Below, one piece after another: positions 55,897 to 64,000 of a stretch of DNA of 64,000 nt; the stretch's first letter is position 1; each line of letters opens with the position of its first letter. A program made the position numbers and the translations under genes. The notes beneath the pieces were generated by a model. The model worked only from the letters and a program-made list of their open reading frames with translations, did not search any database and was not told the origin of the DNA. The stretch is from Candidatus Gastranaerophilales bacterium (GTDB lineage: Bacteria; Cyanobacteriota; Vampirovibrionia; Gastranaerophilales; Gastranaerophilaceae), in NCBI GenBank assembly GCA_944325545.1, contig CALVAM010000001.1:62001-126000 (forward strand), given 5' to 3'.

Positions 55897-55957
55897 ACAA
55901 ACTTTTATCCTGCCTCGAATAGGTCACCATCATAATTAAGGCTTTTAGCTTCTTTTA
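55897..55957 (-). repeat. recG 3' end (direct repeat B)
   Basis: In-gene partner of 54801-54859; 37 identical bases at 55921-55957. Confidence 0.85.
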
Positions 55958-58268
55958 ATATCGGATAATCTTCAATATTATAGTTTTTAACAAAATTAAT
56001 CGCTTCACTCCTTGCTAATTCAAGAACTTTTGCATCATTCACTATATCAGCAATAATCATATCAGGAAGCCCGCTTTGTCTTGTGCCTAAAAATTCTCCA
56101 GGACCTCTAAGCTGCAAATCTTTTTCGGCAATTACAAACCCGTCATTTGTTTGAGTCATAATATTTAAACGAGCCTTTGTTTCTTGTGATTTTGTATTAG
56201 AAGATAAAATACAATAAGATTGCAAATCACTTCTACCTACCCTACCCCTTAGCTGATGAAGCTGAGATAAGCCAAATCGTTCAGCATTTTCTATTACTAT
56301 TACTGTTGCATTAGGGACATCTACCCCAACTTCTACTACTGTAGTAGAAACTAAGACATCATATTCTTTGTTTTTAAATTTTTCCATCACATCATCTTTT
56401 TCATCATTTTTCAATTTCCCGTGTAAAAGTCCGATTTTATATTCTGGAAAAATTTCATTCTGCCATTTTTCTTTTTCAATCGTGGCTGCCTTAGCAGATA
56501 ATGTTTCACTTTCTTCTATCAAAGGATAAACAATATAAGCTTGACGTCCGGCATCTACCTCTTTTCTTATAAGATCAGAAATTTGTCGTCTTGAATTAGC
56601 AAGCGTTGTAATAATTGGCTTTCTACCCTTTGGAAGTTCATCAATTATTGTCAAATCCAAATCCCCATTCATTGTAATCGCAAGCGTTCTTGGAATAGGA
56701 GTAGCTGTCATTGTTAAAATTTGCGGATTTTGAGATTTTTTTCTTAAAGCTAGCCTTTGTTTTACCCCAAATCTATGCTGTTCATCAATTACAACTGCCC
56801 CCAAATTAGCAAACTCAACTCCATCCTGTATTAAAGCGTGTGTCCCTACTGCAATATTTGCTTGCCCATTCCTTAGATTTGTTTCAGATTCTCTTCGTTG
56901 TTTTTTACCAATACTTCCTATCAGTAATTCTACCTTAAGTCCTAGAGGCGTAAGCCATTTTATAAGATTATTATAATGCTGCTGAGCAAGTATTTCTGTA
57001 GGTGCCATAATCGCAGCTTGATAACCATTTTCTACGGCCGCAAGCAACATAATAGTTGCAACGACAGTTTTTCCACTTCCTACATCTCCTTGTAAAAGTC
57101 TTTGCATAGGTTTATCAGAATGCAAATCATTCAATATTTCATTTACTGAACGTTTTTGGGCTTGTGTAAGTTCAAACGGTAACGAATTGATAAAATTCAT
57201 TACAAGCCCGTCTTTTTTTATTTCAAGCGGAATAGATAAAATATTTTTACTATTTTCTTCTCTTAAAATTGCAAGCCTTAGCTGAATCAAAAAGAATTCT
57301 TCAAATACAAGACTAAACCTCGCTTTTTGCAAAGATTCATTGTCTTTTGGAAAATGAATTTGCTCTAGAGCCTCTTTTTTTTCAAATAAATTATATTTAT
57401 CTACAATATATTTAGGTAAAACTGTTTCAATATCATTTTTAAAAAGCTGAATTACATTAAAAATAGCTTTTCTAAGTGTTTTAATATTCAAATTTTCACT
57501 TAAAGAATAAATAGGAACAATTCTTGCAAGATTTAGATTTGATGGATTTAAAATATCCTCATCCATAATAGAATAAGTTGGTTTATCTAATGTAAGCATC
57601 CCATCATAAGAATTTAATTTTACAGTTCCTGAAACCATAATGCCAGAACCTTTAGGAAATTGTGATTTCATTCTTTCTAAAATATGCTTGCTACTCCTTG
57701 CTGAAAAAAAGTTCAACCCGATATTACCTGTACCATCATTTATTTTAACCTTTACAACACCTAAATTATTTTTTGTTGTAAAAGCTTCAACAGAGCGAAT
57801 AACACCAAAAATTGTAGTATTTTCTCCAACCTCTAAATCTCGAATTTTTGTCCTTGTTGAATAATCAACATGTTTTCTTGGAAAATAATATAATAAATCC
57901 GATACCGTATAAATACCAAGTTTATTCAATATATAAGCAATCTTAGGACCAATCCCTTTAAGATACATTACATCCGATTTTAAATTTAAATTTTTATCTT
58001 TTTCGATTTCTTGTTGTGGATTAAGTTCAGATTTTATTACATTTATAAGTTTTTCTAACGATTTTTTTCTTTGAGGAAGTGTATCCATCTGATAGCGTTC
58101 AAAATGTTCTAAAAGGACTTTCCACTTAGGATTTTTAGAACTCTTTATTTCTCTTCTTAATTCTGAACATATAAACGAAGAAAAACTCCTACTTTTACCA
58201 TTTATATTGATATATTTATACTTTACTTCAATTTCAATAGCTTTTTTTATCTGTTCAAGATTTTCCAT
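55905..58268 (-). CDS. recG: ATP-dependent DNA helicase RecG
   Basis: Branch-migrates stalled forks and Holliday junctions. 787 residues: an N-terminal extension of about 100 residues, the wedge/OB domain (GENTTIFGVIRSVEAFTTKNNLG), Walker A QGDVGSGKT, VIDEQHRFGVKQR, TATPIPRTLA, and the C-terminal helicase half with QLRGRVGRSDLQSYC. Its last codons lie in direct repeat B, so its C-terminus may have been swapped by the insertion. Confidence 0.95.
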   Translation of the reverse strand: MENLEQIKKAIEIEVKYKYININGKSRSFSSFICSELRREIKSSKNPKWKVLLEHFERYQMDTLPQRKKSLEKLINVIKSELNPQQEIEKDKNLNLKSDVMYLKGIGPKIAYILNKLGIYTVSDLLYYFPRKHVDYSTRTKIRDLEVGENTTIFGVIRSVEAFTTKNNLGVVKVKINDGTGNIGLNFFSARSSKHILERMKSQFPKGSGIMVSGTVKLNSYDGMLTLDKPTYSIMDEDILNPSNLNLARIVPIYSLSENLNIKTLRKAIFNVIQLFKNDIETVLPKYIVDKYNLFEKKEALEQIHFPKDNESLQKARFSLVFEEFFLIQLRLAILREENSKNILSIPLEIKKDGLVMNFINSLPFELTQAQKRSVNEILNDLHSDKPMQRLLQGDVGSGKTVVATIMLLAAVENGYQAAIMAPTEILAQQHYNNLIKWLTPLGLKVELLIGSIGKKQRRESETNLRNGQANIAVGTHALIQDGVEFANLGAVVIDEQHRFGVKQRLALRKKSQNPQILTMTATPIPRTLAITMNGDLDLTIIDELPKGRKPIITTLANSRRQISDLIRKEVDAGRQAYIVYPLIEESETLSAKAATIEKEKWQNEIFPEYKIGLLHGKLKNDEKDDVMEKFKNKEYDVLVSTTVVEVGVDVPNATVIVIENAERFGLSQLHQLRGRVGRSDLQSYCILSSNTKSQETKARLNIMTQTNDGFVIAEKDLQLRGPGEFLGTRQSGLPDMIIADIVNDAKVLELARSEAINFVKNYNIEDYPILKEAKSLNYDGDLFEAG

Positions 58269-58280
58269 GAAAAGATTATA
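58269..58280 (-). promoter_or_regulatory. -10 box six bases before ATG (leaderless candidate), recG
   Basis: TATAAT at 58275-58280 on the minus strand, six bases before the recG ATG; TTGGTA lies about 16 bases further upstream as a possible -35 box. Confidence 0.5.
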
Positions 58281-58350
58281 CTATAAATCTTTAGTTTACC
58301 AAAAGTAATAAATAACGCAATTTTTTCTACTTATAATACTTTATTAATAT

Positions 58351-59052
58351 ATGAAAGTTTTATTTAGATTAGGGGATCAAAATTTTATAACAAAAGCTTA
58401 TGAAGAATTTAGCGAACGTTGCTTAGCTAAAACTCAAGATATTGTTTCTACAAAATCTGATTTTAAAACTATTGGAGATTTATTTATTCGAGAAAGAAAA
58501 GTTGATGATTTTTGTGAAAAAACTTTAAATTTATCAAAACAATTAAACGAAAACGGACAATCTTTTTTAAGTGATTTATTTATAAATGAACTAAGTAAAA
58601 TTTGCATTAATTTGAATTTCCCAAAAGCAGAAGAATTCTTAAAAATCGCCCTAGAAAATAGTCGAAAAAACAAAGATGGTTTTCACGAACTTGCAAGACT
58701 AACTGATTTAGAATATTTATATAGGAATAATAATGATAGAAAAGCTCTTTTTAGTATACTTAGACAAAAAAAAGCTTGTTGTAAAAATGTTATAGAGAAT
58801 TATGATGAAAATTTAAAAAATTACGCAAGTATTCACAGAGCTCCTACCTCAAAAAAAAGTGTACAAACCCAATTAGCATTTACGTATTCGGATATAGCTG
58901 GAATGTTAGAAAAAAGAAATCCAAAAGATGCTATAAATCTTTATGAAAAATCTAAAAACATTTATATTGAATTAGGACAACAAAGAGAAAGTGATTATTT
59001 AAAAGAAAGAATCAGAAGAATTACTGCTCGATTAAATAAAACTCAAATATAA
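58351..59052 (+). CDS. Unknown helical-repeat protein
   Basis: 233 residues, all-helical, with TPR-like pairs (AFTYSDIAGMLEKRNPKDAINLYEKSKNIYIEL). No catalytic motif. TATAAT (58332-58337) lies 13 bases before the ATG, so the leader would be very short. Divergent from recG. Confidence 0.6.
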   Translation: MKVLFRLGDQNFITKAYEEFSERCLAKTQDIVSTKSDFKTIGDLFIRERKVDDFCEKTLNLSKQLNENGQSFLSDLFINELSKICINLNFPKAEEFLKIALENSRKNKDGFHELARLTDLEYLYRNNNDRKALFSILRQKKACCKNVIENYDENLKNYASIHRAPTSKKSVQTQLAFTYSDIAGMLEKRNPKDAINLYEKSKNIYIELGQQRESDYLKERIRRITARLNKTQI

Positions 59053-59055
59053 AAA

Positions 59056-59859
59056 TTATTTTTGATATTTAACTTTTTGTCCTTCTTTTAAATCATCCTT
59101 TATGTTGGTAACAAGAAGTTCATCCCCCTTCAAACCTTCTAAAATTTCGATTCTATCTCCTAGATCTCTTCCTTGTTTCACTTTCACAAAATGTATTGTA
59201 GAATCATCTTTTACTTGTATTACATACTGATCTGGAGAATTTAAAGTAACTAAACAAGAAGGATTTATTGTTAAAATTTTTTCTTTGCCTTTAATATCAA
59301 TATCAGTTTTCACATAAAGCCCGCTATATAAACCTGATTTTCCATCATTTGGAATAATAAGAGCGACTTCCATTGAACGCGATATATTGTCCAGCTTACC
59401 TGAAATCTGAGAAATATATCCCTTAAATTTTTGTTGAGGATTTTCTGGAATATAAACATCTACTGCTTGACCATCGTAAATATATCTAACATAATTTTGA
59501 GGAACAAACATCGTAGCACGGAATTTGTCAATCTGTTGGATTTCAAATAAACTTGTACTTGTACTGCTTCCTCCTGATACGACATTTGCTCCCGCATCAA
59601 TATTATACTTACTAATTACTCCATCAAACGGTGCTACAACATTTTTATAACTTTGTAACGCAAGCAACCTGTTCAAATCTTCTTTTGATTTTGCAACATC
59701 TGCTTTCGCACTTAAATAATTCATCTCAGATGTTTTATAATCATTTAACTTTGATTCCAATTCTTGTCTTGAAATAGCTCCATCAACAGATGATTTTTGA
59801 TATCTTTCATAAGTTTGTTTTGCAAAATCATATTGATATATTAATATCATTAGCAACAC
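59056..59859 (-). pseudogene. Truncated efflux periplasmic adaptor (HlyD/RND type)
   Basis: Coding similarity starts abruptly at about 59838 with FAKQTYERYQKSSVDGAISRQ, the helical hairpin of membrane fusion proteins, and continues through the lipoyl (VVAPFDGVISKYNIDAGANV) and beta-barrel domains to a normal end. The signal peptide, first lipoyl half and first helix are gone; upstream sequence belongs to an unrelated oxidoreductase fragment. The frame is open from 59859 but lacks a proper start, so a working adaptor is unlikely. Confidence 0.8.
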
Positions 59860-60249
59860 CTGCTAAATCCCACATAACACTTCTGTCGTTTTTATGATAA
59901 TTTACATTCAATCTGTCACTTTGCGCGTAAACTAAATCGCCTAAAACACCTTCTTCAATAAGCATTTTGAGCCTGTTTACGGCAGGATGATATAAAAGCA
60001 GATGGTCAACCATCAGAACAAGTCCTTTTGATTCGGCAAGTTCGGTAAGAACTTTTGCTTCTTCAGCGACTGTTGAAATCGGTTTTTCTACATAAACATT
60101 TTTACCCGCTTCTAACATAGCTTTAACTATTTTGAAGTGGGTATGACTCGGTGTAACAACCGCAACACCTGTAATATCAGGGTTGTTAATTATATCATTG
60201 AAATCTTTTGTAACTTTTACTCCCGGAAACTGTTCTTTTACTGTTGATA
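59853..60249 (-). pseudogene. Fragment of a Gfo/Idh/MocA-type sugar oxidoreductase
   Basis: About 130 residues of the NAD-binding and start of the C-terminal domain: KEQFPGVKVTKDFNDIIN, VVTPSHTHFKIVKAMLEAGK, the EKP motif in NVYVEKPIS, and HPAVNRLKMLIEEGVLGD. The dinucleotide-binding N-terminus and the last half are absent. It resembles the WbpB-type UDP-sugar dehydrogenases of surface polysaccharide loci. Higher G+C than neighbours. In-frame start at 60310 is probably accidental. Confidence 0.75.
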
Positions 60250-60277
60250 TTGAGAGATAAAGAAAATATAAATTTAG

Positions 60278-60295
60278 TTTGTAAAAATTTGTAAC
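60278..60295 (-). promoter_or_regulatory. HLR1-like direct repeat (possible RpaB site)
   Basis: Minus strand GTTACAAATTTTTACAAA, an exact fit to the HLR1 consensus. It lies in an AT-rich stretch just before the oxidoreductase fragment, so its target is unclear. Confidence 0.4.
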
Positions 60296-60418
60296 AAATA
60301 TATTAATCATTTGTTATAAAACTGCAAAATGTTGAATTATAATATATATAGGATATGTAAAAAAGATTAAGGATATGTATACGCATTTAAACTTTTTAAA
60401 TATTAAAATAATCCATAA

Positions 60419-60477
60419 CCCGCTCCCATGGCTGCTTTTGGCTTTTAGGGGGGGGTAAAAGCCTGTTGTAGAGCGGG
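60419..60477 (+). repeat. Nested hairpin with G8 loop
   Basis: Outer arms CCCGCTC/GAGCGGG (60419-60425, 60471-60477); inner arms GGCTTTTA/TAAAAGCC (60440-60447, 60456-60463) hold a loop made only of eight G (60448-60455). Confidence 0.6.
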
Positions 60478-60809
60478 CTTCGGTTGTGTAGATTTAGTTG
60501 AGAAGTTTAGGAGTTTAGAAGTTGAGAAGGATTTAATAATAATTCTTTCAGCCGAGACTTCATTGCGTTTAATGTCCGCATGTTCCCCTCGCCCCTTGTG
60601 GGAGAGCGGATTTGCGGACGGAGCGGGTGAAACAGCCAAGACAGCCCCCCCCCCCCGGATAGCGAACGGATTGAGCCTGCAGGAGCTTTGCTCCGAAGGC
60701 GAAACTCCGAGAGCGTGGAGCAAATCCAAGACAGGGAAGAATTTGTTAGCGAGCCGTGCGAGCTTAGAAATTCGAGAGAGGGGTCAAACCATTCCAGGGA
60801 GGTGTTATC
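60478..60809. other. G+C-rich leader region of the flagellin-like gene with C12 tract
   Basis: Open frames exist on both strands but look like translated repeat sequence. A run of 12 C lies at 60645-60656. GGGAGGTG before 60810 is a good ribosome binding site. Base composition is clearly richer in G+C than the rest of the window. Confidence 0.5.
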
Positions 60810-62570
60810 ATGATCGGCATTAACACCAACCTTGGCTCTTTAATCGTGCAATCGAACTTAAAAAAATCCACGAACGCCCTTAATATAGCCATCGAGTGCA
60901 TGACAACGGGGTTCAAAATCAACCATGCTAAGGACAACGCGGCAAACTACTCAATCTCAACGAGTATGTTAAGCAAAATCAGCGCATATCAGGTTGCGGA
61001 AGATAACGCGTTAATCGGTCTGGATATCTTGAATACAGCGTCAAGCTCAATAGAGTTAATAAGTAACGGCTTGTCGCGCTTAAGAGTGCTGGCAGAGCAG
61101 GCGGCAAACGGAACTTACGGGAGCGAATCACTTGACGCCATAAACAAAGAGGCAAACAGTATTGTAGACGAGATAAACCGCCTTTACACCACGACAGAAT
61201 TCAACGGAGTTCAGTTGTTGAAACAGGATAGACTTCCATCCGCGAATTTTATCAAAGAAGTCAAAACTGTCAATACTTCCGGAATGACAAAGCTTTCGGA
61301 AGTCGATCTGAATACGACAATTTCAAGCGGTTCGTACAGCATCTCGACAGCCGAAGAGCTTGCAAAACTTTCAGAGATGACTAATACCGGCAAGATACAG
61401 GGCGGAAACTTCTATCTTGCGGATAATATTGACTTGAGCGGATACCAAACAGGTGAAGGGTGGACACCGATAGGCACTTCTGCAAACCCTTTCAAAGGTA
61501 CTTTTGACGGCAATGGCTATGTGATTTCTAATCTTTACATTAATACAACAGCAAGTACAACCAATGTTGGATTATTTGGAGTTTGCAACACGTTAAAGAA
61601 TGTAGGTGTAGAAAATGCGTACGTATATGCTCCAAATGCTGATTATGTAGGTATATTAACAGGGAGTAACAGGATTCATGATGCAAATATTGTAACTAAT
61701 TGTTATTCTTCCGGAAATGTTGTCGGAAGAAATTATGTAGGAGGATTAGGCGGTCGTCTTAGAGTTTCTGATTGTTACTCTAAGGCTAATGTAACAGGTA
61801 ATAACTGTATTGGTGGAATAGTTGGTAATGGTACTGTATCTAACTCATTTTCTATGAGCAATGTAAGCGGAAATTCAAATATAGGAGGTATAATTGGGGA
61901 TGGCGATTGGATTAAAAATTGCTATACAACAAGCAAAGTAAGTGGTAATAAAAATGTCGGTGGAATTGCTGGTGCACTTATTTGGCTAGAAGGTTGTTAT
62001 GTCTTAAGCAGGTGCGAGAGTTTAGACGGAATATTCAGTGGTAATAATGCAAAAATATCAGATTCATACTATAGTTCATATTATACAGGAAAACCTATGG
62101 CAGGTGGAACCGGACAAAATGTTACAAATGTACAGGTCTACGACGGTGATGTCCCTTTTGAACCTATTCCGGAGTATCATCCCGTGCGGTTTGATTTGCA
62201 GGTTGGGATAGACTCTTCTTCAGGCTCTAGCATAACTGTAGATACAAGTTTTGATATCTGGAACCTTGAGAAACTGCGCAATATCGGGTATGTGGACAGT
62301 TCTGTAATGCTGAAAACCGTTGACGAACTTTTATCACGGGTGAACGAACGCCAGACAAGCCTGGGCGCTTATCAGAACCGGCTTAACAGCGTGCTGGAAG
62401 AGATATCAATCAAGTATGATAACCTTTTATCTTCGCGCTCGACTATTCATGATGCGGATATTGCAGAGGTCTCAAGCGAATATATCCGCCAGCAAATTCT
62501 TCAACAAGCCGCCGCAACGCTTCTTGCAACCGCAAACCAAACGCCTGCAATTGCGCTGCAGTTGTTGTAG
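60810..62570 (+). CDS. Flagellin-like protein with central GLUG-repeat domain
   Basis: 586 residues. Residues 1-140 match the flagellin N-terminal D0/D1 helices (MIGINTNLGSLIVQSNLKKS, DNAANYSISTSMLSKISAYQ, FNGVQLL), and the last 95 the C-terminal D0 helix (LRSTIHDADIAEVSSEYIR-like region, ending ANQTPAIALQLL). Between them, NPFKGTFDGNGYVISNLYIN opens a beta-helix-like series of GLUG units (YVGGLGGRLRVSDCYS, CIGGIVGNGTVSNSFS, NIGGIIGDGDWIKNCYT). The flanks are G+C-richer, while about 61500-62120 is AT-rich like the chromosome, suggesting a swapped centre. May be a surface adhesin built on a flagellin frame; no export system is nearby. Confidence 0.85.
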   Translation: MIGINTNLGSLIVQSNLKKSTNALNIAIECMTTGFKINHAKDNAANYSISTSMLSKISAYQVAEDNALIGLDILNTASSSIELISNGLSRLRVLAEQAANGTYGSESLDAINKEANSIVDEINRLYTTTEFNGVQLLKQDRLPSANFIKEVKTVNTSGMTKLSEVDLNTTISSGSYSISTAEELAKLSEMTNTGKIQGGNFYLADNIDLSGYQTGEGWTPIGTSANPFKGTFDGNGYVISNLYINTTASTTNVGLFGVCNTLKNVGVENAYVYAPNADYVGILTGSNRIHDANIVTNCYSSGNVVGRNYVGGLGGRLRVSDCYSKANVTGNNCIGGIVGNGTVSNSFSMSNVSGNSNIGGIIGDGDWIKNCYTTSKVSGNKNVGGIAGALIWLEGCYVLSRCESLDGIFSGNNAKISDSYYSSYYTGKPMAGGTGQNVTNVQVYDGDVPFEPIPEYHPVRFDLQVGIDSSSGSSITVDTSFDIWNLEKLRNIGYVDSSVMLKTVDELLSRVNERQTSLGAYQNRLNSVLEEISIKYDNLLSSRSTIHDADIAEVSSEYIRQQILQQAAATLLATANQTPAIALQLL

Positions 62571-62890
62571 GGCGGTGAGCATGGAGCAAATCCGCTTCCC
62601 CCGCAAGGGGGGGAAGATGCGGCGGCGCTCAATTAGCGCATATTCATCACCCTCTAAAACTCTCGTCATTGCGAGGGAACAGCCGTTTAGCCCGAAGCAA
62701 TCCAGAACGAATTACACAATTAAAAACAGGTTGTGTGAAACCCAACAATAACACTATGGATTGCCGCGTCGCTCTCGCTCCTCGCAATGACACCCAACTG
62801 GTAGGCTTACCTACCAGCCAAAATACATTTACTCCTGACGCCTAATTTGCCGTCATTCTGAACCCAATAGTAATTTAGGGGTGAAGAATC
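62571..62890. repeat. REP-like inverted repeats after the flagellin-like gene
   Basis: No convincing gene. GTCATTGCGAGG (about 62667) with GAAGCAATCC (about 62695) recurs inverted as GGATTGCCGCG (62759) and CCTCGCAATGAC (about 62780). A perfect hairpin CTGGTAGG/CCTACCAG lies at 62799-62818, and GTCATTCTGAACCC at about 62853. These are of the kind found as dispersed palindromes in many genomes. Confidence 0.6.
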
Positions 62891-62891
62891 C

Positions 62892-63240
62892 CTAAAAATA
62901 GTGAATAGAGAGGAGTGAATAGTGAATAGAAGATTTTACTTTATCAGATAGTTTTCCAAAAATATCCAATTCCCAATTAAGCAATAATGGGAAATATAAG
63001 TGATTTCCACTTCCATACTTCCCTGTCCATCGAGAAATAGTTTTAAAAGGATAAACACTTGGATTAACACTCAATTGCGGAAGTCTTTGGGCATTTACTG
63101 TCCCTAATATTGCTTCAGATTGTTTAACTCGTGATTTTGCAATTTTTATATCAAAATTATTCTCTAAAGCTTCCTGTATATAACCATTTAATAATTCATC
63201 ATTATAACTTTCCCAAAAAGGATTAAGAACAGTATAATAT
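62892..63240 (-). pseudogene. Fragment of a NodT/TolC-type outer-membrane efflux protein
   Basis: About 100 residues: NPFWESYNDELLNGYIQEALENN then IKIAKSRVKQSEAILGTVNA, PQLSVNPSVYPF and LLNWELDIFGKLSDKV, the characteristic start of the first TolC/NodT helical repeat. The lipoprotein signal and the remaining 350 or so residues are missing. The frame runs on into short repeats of AGTGAATAG (62899-62930) and stops. With the truncated adaptor at 59056 it looks like the remains of one efflux operon. Confidence 0.75.
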
Positions 63241-63302
63241 CAATAATTTATAACTACTATAACTTTTAGCTATTATTAACAGATAAAATCATATTTTTTG
63301 GA

Positions 63303-63314
63303 TATAATAATTTT
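63303..63314 (+). promoter_or_regulatory. -10 box six bases before ATG (leaderless candidate), LysR gene
   Basis: TATAAT at 63303-63308, six bases, then ATG at 63315; no ribosome binding site. Confidence 0.5.
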
Positions 63315-64000
63315 ATGAATCTAAACCAAATAAAATATGTTTTAACTGTTGCAGAAGAAAAAAATTTTACTCAAGCTGCAAACAAATTATATATTTCACA
63401 ACCGTCTTTAAGTAAAAGTATTAAACTTCTTGAAGAAGAACTAGGGATAACTATTTTTGAACGAAATCCTGTTGAACTTACCTATGCAGGTGAAATTTTT
63501 ATAAAAAAAGCAAAAAAAATTATAGCAGAATTAAATGATTTAGAAATAGAAATTTCAGATATTTCATCAGAAAACAAATCTAACTTAGTAATAGGAATTC
63601 CATCTCACAGATGTTATTGTTTTATTCCTAAAATATTGAGCGATTTGCATAAAGAATTTCCGAATTGTTATGTAAAAATTGAAGAGTATCCGAGATTTAT
63701 TTTAAAACAAATGCTCGATGAAGATAACATAGACTTTTATCTGGGAACAGAAAATCCTGATAACAGTATTTATAAAGAGGAACATATCTGTAATGAAAAA
63801 ATTTTTATTGTATATCCTAAGAGTTGGAACATAGAATGTAATTTAGATGAAATAGATATTAGAGAGTTTAAAGATAAGAATTTTGTAATTTTTCCTGAGC
63901 AACTTGCTCTAAGCAGATATATCAAAAATTTATGCGAAGAAAATGGGTTCAGCCCAAAAGCTATTATTGAATGTCATAATGCGGAAACTATATATTCAAT
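63315..64000 (+). CDS. LysR-family transcriptional regulator (runs off the window)
   Basis: At least 228 residues, no stop before the window ends. N-terminal helix-turn-helix: NLNQIKYVLTVAEEKNFTQAA, ISQPSLSKSIKLLEEELGITIFER. The effector domain follows (LVIGIPSHRCYCFIPKILSDLHKEFPNCYVKIEE). Divergent from the efflux remnant, so it probably once regulated that operon. Confidence 0.9.
   Translation, partial: MNLNQIKYVLTVAEEKNFTQAANKLYISQPSLSKSIKLLEEELGITIFERNPVELTYAGEIFIKKAKKIIAELNDLEIEISDISSENKSNLVIGIPSHRCYCFIPKILSDLHKEFPNCYVKIEEYPRFILKQMLDEDNIDFYLGTENPDNSIYKEEHICNEKIFIVYPKSWNIECNLDEIDIREFKDKNFVIFPEQLALSRYIKNLCEENGFSPKAIIECHNAETIYS

Noticed and set aside
59828-60310. Complete oxidoreductase gene
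   Set aside because: Lacks the Rossmann N-terminus and most of the C-terminal domain; the first 20 codons are unrelated AT-rich sequence.
60445-60823. Overlapping open frames of 86-94 codons on both strands before the flagellin-like gene
   Set aside because: They cross the C12 tract and translate a palindromic, G+C-rich repeat-like sequence; no ribosome binding site and no recognisable protein features.
60810-62570. Diversity-generating retroelement acting on the flagellin-like gene
   Set aside because: No reverse transcriptase or template repeat in the window, and the variable part is internal and not C-terminal.
62416-62751. Open frame of 111 codons overlapping the flagellin 3' end
   Set aside because: Shifted frame of the flagellin coding sequence running into REP-like repeats.

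Overview
This is an AT-rich chromosomal window of conserved housekeeping genes mixed with many lineage-restricted membrane and secreted proteins. The best guess for the host is a non-photosynthetic relative of the Cyanobacteria (Vampirovibrionia/Melainabacteria, most like gut Gastranaerophilales). Two proteins carry this call. The OmpR-type regulator at 52273-53058 reads like cyanobacterial RpaB (Ycf27) over its whole length. The ferredoxin-like protein at 28634-29602 has the layout of LdpA, a cyanobacterial redox/clock-input protein. No photosystem, phycobilisome or Calvin-cycle gene is visible. The assignment is inference from remembered family features and was not tested by a search.

Layout. 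0.1-5.3 kb: two HExxH proteins, a formyltransferase, ribF and a short lineage protein. 5.5-10.4 kb: proS, dnaB, tag, rbgA, rplS. 10.6-18.2 kb: two related membrane proteins around an NhaD-type transporter and udp, then a two-gene operon of unknown function on the minus strand behind a cobalamin riboswitch. 18.2-24.4 kb: MATE exporter, rsmE, CCA-adding enzyme, a PTP-like phosphatase, glucan phosphorylase. 24.4-31 kb: serine biosynthesis (class V aminotransferase, serA, serB) and a gdhA-ldpA-HAD operon. 31-39 kb: Y-family polymerase, cupin, a DXS-like enzyme, a decayed GIY-YIG gene between perfect inverted repeats, tRNA-Val, pepA. 39-48.6 kb: secreted proteins, a FliA-type sigma factor, rluD-lspA-lipoprotein operon, response regulator with sdaAB/sdaAA, M48 peptidase, pheS. 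48.6-58.3 kb: Na/Pi transporter, prmC, rpaB, tRNA-His, a possible structured RNA, MBL/HxlR pair, recG.

Two regions look recently rearranged. The 3' end of recG is duplicated in direct orientation 1.1 kb away, with palindromic repeats and one unknown gene between the copies. From about 59.85 to 63.25 kb an efflux operon (outer-membrane component and adaptor, with a divergent LysR gene) has lost its middle. In its place are a sugar-oxidoreductase fragment, G- and C-homopolymer tracts, a flagellin-like gene carrying a GLUG-repeat centre, and REP-like repeats of higher G+C. Chimeric assembly is a real alternative for this last stretch.

Regulation. Several genes (MATE, a lipoprotein, recG, LysR) have TATAAT exactly six bases before the ATG and no ribosome binding site, suggesting leaderless transcripts. 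Two exact matches to the RpaB HLR1 consensus, and a near match before rpaB itself, suggest that RpaB still acts here on non-photosynthetic targets.
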